Shown piece by piece: positions 54,959 through 64,000 of a stretch of DNA of 64,000 nt; the first letter of the stretch is position 1, and each line of letters starts with the position of its first letter. The notes under the pieces are model-generated. The model was not told the origin of the DNA. It ran no database searches and was given only the letters and a program-made list of their open reading frames with translations. Where the stretch lies: NCBI RefSeq assembly GCF_040869045.1, contig NC_090322.1:190277477-190341476 (forward strand), written 5' to 3'. Source of the stretch: Eurosta solidaginis (taxonomy: Eukaryota; Arthropoda; Insecta; Diptera; Tephritidae). Both the position numbers and the translations under genes were made by a program.

Positions 54959-56514
54959 ATTTATTTATACCAGCTTGCATTCCGGTACAGTAGCGAGCTG
55001 ACAGCGAGCTCAGTGGAGTCACGCTTGCCTTGTTCCGAATAACCACTTGAAGCGCATTCTTGTTTTCCCGCCTTGCAACTCCATCCTCCCCCACTCCTCA
55101 TCATCATAGTCGTTAAGAGTTCATTACTTAAAGGTGGACGCAGCGGTGTCACCTGTTCGCAACAGCAATCCATTCAAATAACGCCGATTAGGGGAGTTGG
55201 CAGTTCTTCGTCACCGGCATCACAAAGATCATCTATGAAGACGAATGGTGTAGAAGAAAACTTCTAAGCTGTCCAGCTAAATAGTCGGGAGCTATAAAAC
55301 TCGACAGCACTGACAGTTTTTATCAAAATTCGTTTTATTTTTTTTTTCGATCATTAAAGGAAAACTTTAAACCGAATTATGTAACTGAAACTTTACAAAC
55401 AAATCAGAAAACTCTACGAAAATTTCGAACTCTTTTTTTTTAGAGTTTTCTGTATTTTCATGAGTAGGCAGTTCTGTAGCCCAATCAGTTTTAGTTTCTC
55501 GAAATTCGCATTGATTTTTCAATTTTTTTTCCGAAGGGTCCCTGTAGAAAAAAATTATCAATTGCCAAAAAAGCCAACTCGTTGATTCGGGATTTTAGAA
55601 GGTAATTCACTTCTAGTTAAGTACAAAAAGTCAGCTTTAAACTAATTGGAAAGTCATGCAGCGTTGCCATGACAACCAATGTATCTGCGAATTTAAATAA
55701 AAATCAAGCAGAAATTCGTCAATTAAGTTATTTGTATCACGCTTTTCTGCATGCTGTTGCTTGTTTAAAATCTCGAAAAAAATTATGAAATAAATGTAAA
55801 TAAATGTTTCCTCTCCCTCGCCTGGTTCTGATTACATACACATGTATGCCGAATAAAAGATATCTGCTTTTGGCTTTAAGTTGAATGTGATGCATCACCG
55901 AACAAGAATGTATAAAAAATACATACAACAGTTGGGAATTCCTAAACTTCGAAAAAACTTTGTTGGCTAGTAGTTAGTTGAGAAGCAGTGCAAATATAAC
56001 AAACCTTTGCCTTTTTTCGCCATTGTCATACAAAAGTAGTTAGATTTTAGCAAAGAGAATAAACCGGCAATAGGCACATCGCTGAATTGGAAGCCAACTC
56101 GTATTTAGCTTCTTTTCCGCTGGGGTGTTTCAGATTTGCGTCCATAAACAAAATAAATTTATGTACGCGCTATTTGTATGGAAAAAATATTTAGAAAACC
56201 CTTCCGAAAAAAAAATTTTGTGCTTGTAATTTATTAAACTGATAGATTTGGCCACAAAACTGCATACTTAAAAAGATTCAAAAAACTTAAATGAAAAGTT
56301 ATAAATTTACGTAAAAAATTCTTGAATTTGTAATTGTTGGGAAAACTAGGTCACAATCGAAAATTGGCAAAAAATTCCCATTCAAGTTCCTCTAGAATGT
56401 GCGACAGTATTGAGACCGAACCAATTTAATTCATTCAACCAATGCGGTGGTCACTTAGTATAAAAAATAAAACTATAAACATCCTAACCAAAGGGTGTTA
56501 TCGCTCATAACCTT
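54959..56514. other. No gene confidently recognised
   Basis: The plus frame at 55073-55267 (GVTCSQQQSIQITPIRGVGS) looks like low-complexity ORF1 of a Jockey-like LINE, but I cannot confirm it. The rest is AT-rich with no domain. Confidence 0.35.
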
Positions 56515-56880
56515 TCCTTTATTTTCTGTTTTTTCCTTTCCTTTTTCTTAATTTTCTTTTCTCTCGCATCATTTATTTTCTTATCTTTCTCTTTCATATT
56601 TCCTTTCATTTTTTCCTTACTTTTCCTTTGCTTTCCTTTTCCTTCCTTTACCCTAATTTTCTTTCCTTCATATCTTTTCTTTTCCCTTTCTTTAAATTCA
56701 TTCTCTTCCCTTTCATTTTCTCTCTATTCCTTTCTTTTTTTCCTTTCCTCTCCTTTATTTGTTTTATTTCATTTTATTTCACTTCAATTTTGGTAAATTT
56801 ATTTTTATTTTGTTTTATTTGATAATATTCAGCTTGTAAATTTTTAACTTGTCTATTTGTGAATTATTTTATTTTATTTT
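56515..56880. repeat. Pyrimidine-rich low-complexity tract
   Basis: A run of CTTTCC/TTTTCC-type repeats grades into (TTTTA)n. The open frame across it (LSFFPFLSFICF...) is compositional. Confidence 0.85.
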
Positions 56881-56898
56881 ATATTTATATATCTATTA

Positions 56899-57387
56899 GA
56901 GCGGGTCAAATTGTATGGATAGATGGATTTCATCAGGAGTATAGCAAGAACGTAATCTACAGATGATTCTAAGAAAAATTGCTGAAGACAAACAAATTTT
57001 CCATAATAAATTTGTTAAAAATGATAATAATATTATAGTAATAATATAATATTATAGTAGTTAAAAGTTCATTTTAGGCCAATTTATCATAATTTAAGCC
57101 TGAATTCTCTACTAAAATTCAAAAACACCAAAGATATTAATACAGGTTCTGAAATGTACGTTAAATACCTTTAAAGTAAGCCCAATATGATATTTTTCCT
57201 ATAATTCTATCAGAAGCTATGAAGATTTTTTGGCCAAACCCTACATTCATATGGCAAAATATCTATATTGCAAAAGTGGGGGACTCGAAATCGGACTTAG
57301 AGCTATGGTGTCTTCAACAATTTTTCTTAAAATCATCTGTAGATTACGTTTTTGCTATATTTCTGATGAAAAAAAATTGACCCGCTC
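56899..57387. mobile_element. TA-target MITE with about 95-bp terminal inverted repeats (GAGCGGGTCAA)
   Basis: The left arm GAGCGGGTCAA, then ATAGCAAGAACGTAATCTAC, AGATGATTCTAAGAAAAATT and GCTGAAGACA. The right arm is the complement, ending TTGACCCGCTC. TA flanks both ends (56897-56898, 57388-57389). No coding. Confidence 0.9.
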
Positions 57388-57640
57388 TAATGTATATGTC
57401 GGCGTATTTATATGAATTGTAAACCTTTCTATGTTGCGTTAGAAATAACTTTGTGTATTAAATGAATTTATTTTCAATCCAAGTATGTTGTGAAGATATT
57501 TTTCTGACTGTATCAAAGTGAACTGTGAGTTGATGAGGTTGTCATGTTTGGGTTATAGGTATCGAGGTGAAATCTGATCGTTTTACCGAGTGTGTTCCCG
57601 TCACGTTGCAAGTCAGTTAAGAAAATATAAAATTATATTG
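57388..57640. other. No gene recognised
   Basis: Sequence upstream of the gag pseudogene; it may be that element's leader but carries no LTR end that I can define. Confidence 0.3.
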
Positions 57641-57729
57641 GGATCATTAAAGAAGTAAAGACGTTGAGACGTGCAGTAGTTCATTACGCTCACCTATAGA
57701 GAATATAGATAACCTGGAGCAAGCACCTT

Positions 57730-57783
57730 CAACAAAGGAGAGTTCTCCCTATTCAAATGGCGCTTTTGAACATGCGCCCGCAT
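57730..57783 (+). repeat. 54-bp direct repeat, copy 1
   Basis: CAACAAAGGAGAGTTCTCCC through CATGCGCCCGCAT. Identical to 58410-58463. Here it is in the gag reading frame. Confidence 0.95.
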
Positions 57784-58409
57784 CAGAAGTGGGATGGATT
57801 CCGCCTCAAATTGATCCGAATACGCAATTACGAAATATTTTAGAATTGCAAAATAGACAATTTTTGGAACTAGTAAAATCTTTGCAGGCTCCAAAATCAA
57901 CGGGACAAGCGGAGAGGATCTCTCTGCCTAAATATAATCCTGACGTTTCAGGAGCAGATCCAATTTCATGGTGTTCGACAGTTGATATGGTAATAGCAGA
58001 TAATCCTTTGGTGGGGAGTGCCTTAATTATAGCCCTGAGTAAGTCGTTAGAAGGTTACGCGTCGCATTGGTTGTCGCAAATAAGTTATCCTGGTATCACT
58101 TAGACACAATTCAAAGAATTGTTTATACAGCGGTTTGAGTGTGTTAAGACTTCAGCAGCTACAATTGTAAATATATTAAATGTTCATCCAAATGAAGGTG
58201 AGTGTCTCTCAGTTTATGCAAGCCGGTTGGTTACGTCATTGATGTCTAAATGGAAAGCAATGCCTGTTGAAGAGATAGTTGTTTCGGTGATCCTTGCACA
58301 TACATCCCGTTTTGACGCTGGTTTGCAACGTTTAATATTCAGAACAAATATCAAAACACATAATGAGCTTCAACTAGAGCTTAGGGCTTTCACGTTTGGG
58401 AAAAGGAAA

Positions 58410-58463
58410 CAACAAAGGAGAGTTCTCCCTATTCAAATGGCGCTTTTGAACATGCGCCCGCAT
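58410..58463 (+). repeat. 54-bp direct repeat, copy 2
   Basis: Identical to copy 1, 680 bp downstream, fused directly after gag residues FGKRKQ in a different frame and followed by an (AT)n/T-rich tract. Confidence 0.95.
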
Positions 58464-58740
58464 ATATATATATTTTTTTTATCGTATTTTATTTTATCCT
58501 ATCTTGTTCTATTCTAATTCAATTTCTATTTCAAATTCAAAGTAAAATTTATTTTTTTATTACATTTTAATTAATTTTTTATTATACTTTATTTTATCTT
58601 ATTTTATTTTATTATTTTATTTTATTTTTTTTTTGTTTTTATTTTATTTTATTTTATTTTATCTTAATTTATGTTATTTTATTATTTTGTTTTATTTCAT
58701 TTTATAAAATTTTTTAATTTAATTTAATTTTATTAACTAA
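58464..58740. repeat. (TTTTA)n-type low-complexity tract
   Basis: Irregular TTTTA/TTTTAT pentamers, densest at 58580-58735, with an (AT)6 run at its left end. Confidence 0.9.
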
Positions 58741-59138
58741 CAAAGTAGTAGACAACATTGTTGCAACCAACAAAAGGAATAAATACTCTAACTTATTTTT
58801 GTAAGTTCTTTGAATATCAGCATCACATTTACTCCCATTTTCTGACTACCCCGCTATACGTCCAACAAATATGAGTTCGTTTGCATAACGTATGTTGGTC
58901 ACACACATAGCGTTGGTAGTGTGCGTGAGAACAGTCTTATAGATTAAACCAGTGTTTGGGTTATGTGTTAGTGTGATTTTTAAATTGATATTTAAGCGCT
59001 ATATTGCCCTTTTTTTTAAAATTTGTTAAAGTTCTAATCTTCTGCTTGTGAAGACCTACCGATGCATATGTAATTTTTTATAACATAGAAATATAGTTTG
59101 ACCGTAAAAGGGGTACGAAAATTTTATCTTGCCTATTT
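58741..59138. other. No gene recognised
   Basis: AT-rich sequence with no repeat or frame that I can identify. Confidence 0.35.
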
Positions 59139-59142
59139 ATAT

Positions 59143-59666
59143 TGTAACGAGTTTACTGAAATTCCTCTTATTGCAACCTTCTACGTACTTTCGAATCACT
59201 AAACTGTTGAATAAATAACTCCACTATTCAATAATGCAAAATGGCCTTTATTCAAGTCTTCATAATAACACTACTACTTCTCGACAGATAGCAAGCTTAA
59301 ATTAAACTCATTACTGATTCTCAGCTTTACATCTTTTTATACTTTGTGATTTCTCGTTCGCATACTTCTGGGCGTTTCTATTTCTAGAATTTACTTCTCG
59401 TTTACAAGCTATAAATTTCTCAGCTATAACTACAGATGCAAGATTTTATAGCTTCTCGCATAGCCCATGCGCGTGTATATGTGAGTGATACTTGCACAAA
59501 TGGTTGCATACTTTTGGGAGTATCTCAGATTCATGCATGTGTTTATGCGTTACTCTCCGCTGCTTGTATGAAGATATGGGTAGACATAATGATTGATTTG
59601 TTGATGTGCGTACAAGTCACTGCTTAGAGACGATAGTATCCCTTAGTGTTGCTAATATTCGTCATA
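59143..59666 (-). mobile_element. Solo LTR, same family as 35495, ATAT target duplication
   Basis: Starts TGTAACGAGTTTACTG and ends ATATTCGTCATA, where the last bases have drifted from TAACA. It shares AATCACTAAACTGTTGAATA, ATGGCCTTTATT (polyadenylation signal on the minus strand) and CTTTTTATACT (TATA on the minus strand). ATAT flanks both sides (59139-59142, 59667-59670). Second independent solo LTR on an ATAT site. Confidence 0.88.
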
Positions 59667-59743
59667 ATATAATAGATACATTTTTGTATTTTATTTTAAT
59701 ATCATTCAACTTAATATAACATATCGAATTTTTCTATTTCCAG

Positions 59744-60919
59744 GTGCAAAATTAATTACTTTTACAAAAAACCATTACAAATTGCTAACAGAAAAATAAA
59801 CCAAACCACAAAAACTAAAAAAAAGTCAAAAATAAAAAAAGTGATAAAAGAAACACCAAACAATCAAAAATAGAAAAAAAAACGTATGCTATATATTAAT
59901 TTGTTTGCAAGAATACATAAAATATATGCATAGTAACAAATATATAAGCAATTTTTAATTTAAACTTAACTAAAGCTCTCATGTCCTAAACTGAAAAAAG
60001 TTCGTAAAATTTGCAAAAAATATTTTATATAGCAAGAAGAGCAAAAAAATAAAATAAAACATTAAGCAACTAAAACAGAATGTTCGAAAATTATTATGAC
60101 AAAAACAGTTTAATAATATATTAAAAAAAATTTCTGCGAAAATATTTAAAAATTTTATTAAAAAAAATTCTGTGTTTTAAAAAATATATTTAAAAATGCC
60201 ATTTGCTATAAATATCAAATAGAAATAAATATAGGAAAGTCTGTATAAAAAATATATGCATGTGTATGTGTGTTTAAGCTTGCCAGAAAATCTTAGTGTC
60301 CCTAATCTGCATAAAAGCTAAAAAGAAATTATTAAAAATAAATTTAAGTGAAAAGGAAATTTACAACTAAAAGAAATTATTGAAAAAAAAAATGTTTGTT
60401 GTGTTAGTAAAAAAAAATCAATGGCTCAATTACACAATCAAAAATCCATAAGGTCTTAGAGAAAAAAGTGCAAAAAAAAAGAAATTCGCATACAAAAATT
60501 AATACCCAAAAAATATTTTGATTGATGGAGTATCAAAAAAAAAAAAAAGGTAAGAATAATCTTCGGCGTTTTATAAATAAGGCCAAGAATAAAAGTGCGA
60601 CAATTTTCGATTGATAAAATTCCCAAACAAAACAAAAGTTTTTCCTAAGTAAGAACAATGAAAGTAAAAGTGAATTAAAAATTAAGTAAAAGCTTCTTTA
60701 TTGATTAAAAATTTGAAAAATTACAAGCAGAAGGCACAAAACAAGAAACAAAACAAACCAAAAACAAAAAAAATAATATAAACAACCTAAAAAATAAAAT
60801 AAGAAAAAAGTAATAATAAAAAAAAAGAAAATTTGTGCGTGAAAACAAAATAATTCAATTAAATAATTTACTTAGAGTGATTTACAAACTTTAACAAAAG
60901 CTAAAATCTGGAAGAAAAG
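59744..60919 (+). other. Possible A-rich non-coding 5' UTR exon of a host gene
   Basis: A pyrimidine tract and acceptor (TTTTTCTATTTCCAG, ending 59743) precede over 1.1 kb of A-rich sequence full of stops. It ends in a strong donor AAAAG-GTGAGT (exon end 60919). An alternative donor, AAAAG-GTAAGA, ends the exon at 60549. Long A-rich 5' UTR exons with CAAAA/AAAAC runs are common in fly developmental genes. No repeat from elsewhere in the window matches. The coding exons would lie beyond 64000. Tentative; it could be plain A-rich intergenic DNA. Confidence 0.35.
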
Positions 60920-61079
60920 GTGAGTTTGCTCATCTAAGTAGCAAAGGGGTATTTGGTACTATTCTTCTCTTTCTCGCGGTGGGAAGTGTGAGTGAGTTAT
61001 AGCAAGAGTGGCAGTTTTAGAGCAGAAAAATAATAGGGAAACTCATAAAAGCTCGTATACCCCCAGTCCGTCGTTACAG

Positions 61080-61765
61080 GGCGTATATCGGATTCGTCTT
61101 TTCCCTCGCTGGCTAACAATAAGAATAAGTGCTCCCTTCATAACCTAAACACACTCTTTACACTCGTCCCTGCAAAATCTGCCTCGTTCCATCATCTGCA
61201 AGATGTTTCGGTACAACTGTTTTTCTAAATAGGCGCATCTCCTCCTTCTTCGCATTATTATAATACTCGCATATACTGCGAGTTGCCGCGTAGCGTGATC
61301 CTATAGACAGCATTCATTTTCCCGGGCGGGTTCCTTGTCGTACCATTTGCTTTTGCGGGCGCATTGCAAACTTATAGTGTCAGCAGTGGCGGTAAGTAAT
61401 AAGAGCGAAATACGTTCTCATTGCTTGGCTACGTCGTCAGCTTTTCGACGGCAAAATCTGCTTGCCTTACGGCTCACACTTTCTTCTTGTAGGACTCCCA
61501 CTTGCAGGACAGTGAAACTATGTCTGCCACCGACCACGAAGTCATCGACTTAGTTTCATATTCTTCGATAAAACGACAACAAAGTAGCTTGGCGTAGTTT
61601 TTATGCTCGAATATAGTGCTGTGCATGACCATATTTCGAGCCAGGGCGAAGCTACACCGCCGAGACTGAGGACTCGTTCCTTGCCCACCCTGACGTTTAA
61701 GCCCCCTAGGATGATTTCAATAATATAGCGGGGGCATCGCCCACATCGTTCTTTAGGAAATATAA
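61080..61765 (-). pseudogene. RTE-clade LINE endonuclease fragment
   Basis: On the minus strand from about 61735: RYIIEIILGGLNVRVGKERV, which corresponds to the IILGDFNAKVGRE box of APE-type endonucleases, with the catalytic Asp-Asn pair altered. Next, in another frame, ARNMVMHSTIFEHKNYAK matches the RTE segment around ARNMVI-x-ST. Then, near 61230, YNNAKKEEMRLFRKTV matches the basic linker before RT. Order and spacing fit an RTE ORF; frameshifts and stops are many. Confidence 0.6.
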
Positions 61766-64000
61766 ACCGCTGGCTCTTAGTTTGAAAGAGAGCTGAATGC
61801 TAATTTCAGACTACGGATATCCTTCCATCTACCAAAACATTGTCTCATATATTAAGTGGAAATGTTAGCACGACAAAATGCCCTTATCAGGGATGTCCAC
61901 TTGGTAGACATCAATCCATGATTGGCCTGTCCATGCAAAAGATTTCACAAACACAGTTGTAGAGATAAATAAGTCATGGATGACATCTCTAGTGGATGTT
62001 ATCATTGCAAATTATTAAATAGGCATTCATACATCAGATCATATGATTACTGTCGCAGTTGCAGATGTAAAGAGCAGAACGTATGCAGGTCTTCAGTATA
62101 TGCTCTGTCAATGTCTGTCAGTAAGCAGAAGAAATTTGGCTACGCTCGGCCAATCACCACGATATGATATTTAAACTTGAAAAACATACTGATTTAACAA
62201 ATTGGTTAGATCGACGGCATCTGACATAATAAGCGACCTAAACCATACATCACAATGGGGGTACCTGTGGCCTAATTATTGGAATGCAAGTTTTTCCAGA
62301 CCAGCCTCTTTCAACCTAAGAAAATTTTTTGTTCGTAGCATCTCTCTTTCAACAAGCGAATCAATCTCATAGTTGCAGTTTCTCTATTTATAAATATTTT
62401 TAAACATAATTTTAGGCGCATTATGCTATAAGCAAAAGAAACCAGCCCTGCAGCGAACCACACTAGTTCCGAACTAGTGCAGATCTAACGCATTAAGAGA
62501 CGGTACTAGTTCCAAGTCTGTCTCCTCGCAATGCTTTGCTGTTCCTCCCTTTGCAGCCCCTTGCATGTATTCTTAATTGGTTCAGTCGTACACTGCCATC
62601 TGCATCTAATTATAACCGAACCAGCAAAGTGAAACTCTTGCTTTGCTTGACTATCTCTGCAGCAAAACTAAGTCCCAAGTAAGTTCATCTTAAAGGTTAA
62701 AGATGTTCAACAAATTGTTCCCGCAGCAATCGGGCCAATGTCAGAACATGCTTTTTCCTCTTCGAGGGTGATTTTACCTTTACTACAACAACAACGTTCA
62801 GTCTTTGGTGTATTACAGCAGATAGTAACTTCTTAAAGTAAGGGAAAGTTTTAAAAAAAGAGCTTGAACTGAGAGACAAGATATTATAAATTAAAAAACC
62901 GCCTAAAAGTATGCCAACAGTTTTTCAAATTCTTTAATTGTTCCATAGGCTCCACATGCAACTTCCATAGTTTTTTCTTTGACTCAACTAAAACTTTATC
63001 AGAAAACCACTTGCAAAACTTATTATTCTGCACTGAAATTAATTCAAAAAAAGTATACATATATATGAGAATTGAGCCTTTGCATTCACCATCTTTATGT
63101 AGCCTACATTCAGGCTGTTACTCTCACGCTAAATCTCGGTATTTATTTTAAACTTAAATTTTGTGTAACAATTTGATTTCTCTTATATACCGGTAATCGA
63201 AGAAAATGGGTGAATAAATATGAGAATAGGAAATTTTTAAAAAAATTCCTGTAAAAAGTTTAAGACATTTCTCTTTACACCAATCTTACCATACAATACT
63301 GAGTACTCGTGTACCACACTCAAGTTTCCCTTTCATCCACTTCCACCTAGCGCTGTTAGTATAAAATATATTTGAGAATTTATGCAAAAATCTGCCGCTC
63401 ACAAAATCTATTAGGGTGTGGGGTTAGCATAATAAAAATAAAATTTGTGTAAGGAAATCAAAAGAGCAATTTGCAAAAATTCACCAACAATAGAGCAAAA
63501 GAGATGAATTTAAGGCCATCTCTATAGTCGCAAATGGGAGAGTTGCGCGTTTACTAATTATGCTTTATCGCATGCAGAGGAAATGTTGTCTAGCCAACGA
63601 CAACAGCAACAGCGACGACGCCAACGACCACATGCATACATACATATGTACTTTCATTGACATCTATACAGGACTTTAGAAAAAATTCAATTGCTCGTTG
63701 CGAATTAGTAATACATTTAATGTTGAAAAGCGGTCACGGGAAAATCTACAACATTTTTGTGTCTTGTGCGTTTGTGTGTTCGTGCAAATACCAAAACAAA
63801 AAATAGAAAGACAAATTATGGTTGAAAATTTGCAATAAAATTATGCGAAGACGCATTGGAAGAAAAAAAAGAATGCAAAGCTAAATAATGATTTTGATTT
63901 TCGAAGGAGTGTAGCGTTAGAAAGAAGTTAATTATGCTATAGAAAAAGAAAATCTCTCAAATAATTTAATACAAGAAAAAGTGTGTGTGTATGTGTTTCT
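61766..64000. other. No gene recognised; A-rich, UTR-like right end
   Basis: No recognisable protein or RNA gene. A palindrome-like CTAGTTCCGAACTAG lies at 62463-62477. From about 63590 the sequence has CAACAGCGACGACGCCAACG and then A-rich stop-filled sequence similar in character to 59744-60919, possibly another leader exon or promoter-proximal region. Confidence 0.3.

Larger units (their letters stand above)
57641..58463 (+). pseudogene. LTR-retrotransposon gag pseudogene
   Basis: A continuous frame reads EQAPSTKESSPYSNGAFEHA, then PPQIDPNTQLRNILELQNRQ, SLPKYNPDVSGADPISWCST and LSKSLEGYASHWLSQISYPG, ending at a TAG (58101-58103). The same frame resumes TQFKELFIQRFECVKT, LNVHPNEGECLSVYASRLVT and HNELQLELRAF. 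The pattern of a capsid-like helical domain without a zinc knuckle or protease matches gag of insect LTR elements. No ATG is found at the N-terminus. A single stop is the only interruption over about 220 codons. The end is a copy of the 54-bp repeat, out of frame. Confidence 0.75.

Overview
The window looks like chromosomal DNA of a higher dipteran. It is AT-rich and dominated by transposable elements, with one clearly recognisable host gene that has spliceosomal introns. The repeat families (the ACAAGTAAGGA-ended elements with a TTCGG/CCGAA hairpin, Jockey-, CR1-, RTE- and I/LOA-type LINEs, and a tRNA-derived SINE) fit a tephritid fruit fly best. That assignment is inference from recalled repeat types, not from a search.

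Layout. 174-712: an intact three-exon gene for a TXNDC17-like thioredoxin-fold protein. 1993-4483: an inverted-repeat-bounded element carrying a GC-rich, hairpin-dense block with three 269-bp tandem copies. 4660-13300: degenerate LINE fragments (Jockey, RTE, I/LOA), a Helitron/Helentron-like element (6803-8276), a palindromic MITE and a SINE. 13929-16507: a dispersed repeat containing about 14 copies of a 128-bp minisatellite. 19617-20926: a second Helentron-like family. 21.4-31 kb: MITEs, SINEs and LINE fragments. 32332-33973 and 35294-36341: two nested structures (MITE in MITE; solo LTR in MITE). 36746-41086: a Helentron-like element swollen by about 22 copies of a 130-bp minisatellite. 43501-46449: a CR1-like LINE with a long open reverse transcriptase but no endonuclease. 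49467-54082: a Ty3/gypsy element with both LTRs, itself inserted in an older LINE and itself invaded by a SINE and two DNA-element fragments. 57.6-58.5 kb: a gag pseudogene flanked by a 54-bp direct repeat. 59143-59666: a second solo LTR of the 35-kb family. 59744-60919: an A-rich stretch with good splice sites, possibly a 5' UTR exon of a host gene lying outside the window.

Functionally, apart from the TXNDC17-like gene and the possible UTR exon, the window is a record of repeated element insertion. Target-site duplications (TA, TTTA, ATAT and 10-12 bp SINE duplications) allow several insertions to be ordered. The observations most worth following up are: a 128-130-bp minisatellite module shared by at least two different element families; the hairpin-dense 269-bp repeat, where two hairpins keep the same 14-nt loop on different stems; and the endonuclease-less LINE with an open RT frame. 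No CRISPR array, rRNA gene, free-standing tRNA gene or bacterial operon was seen.
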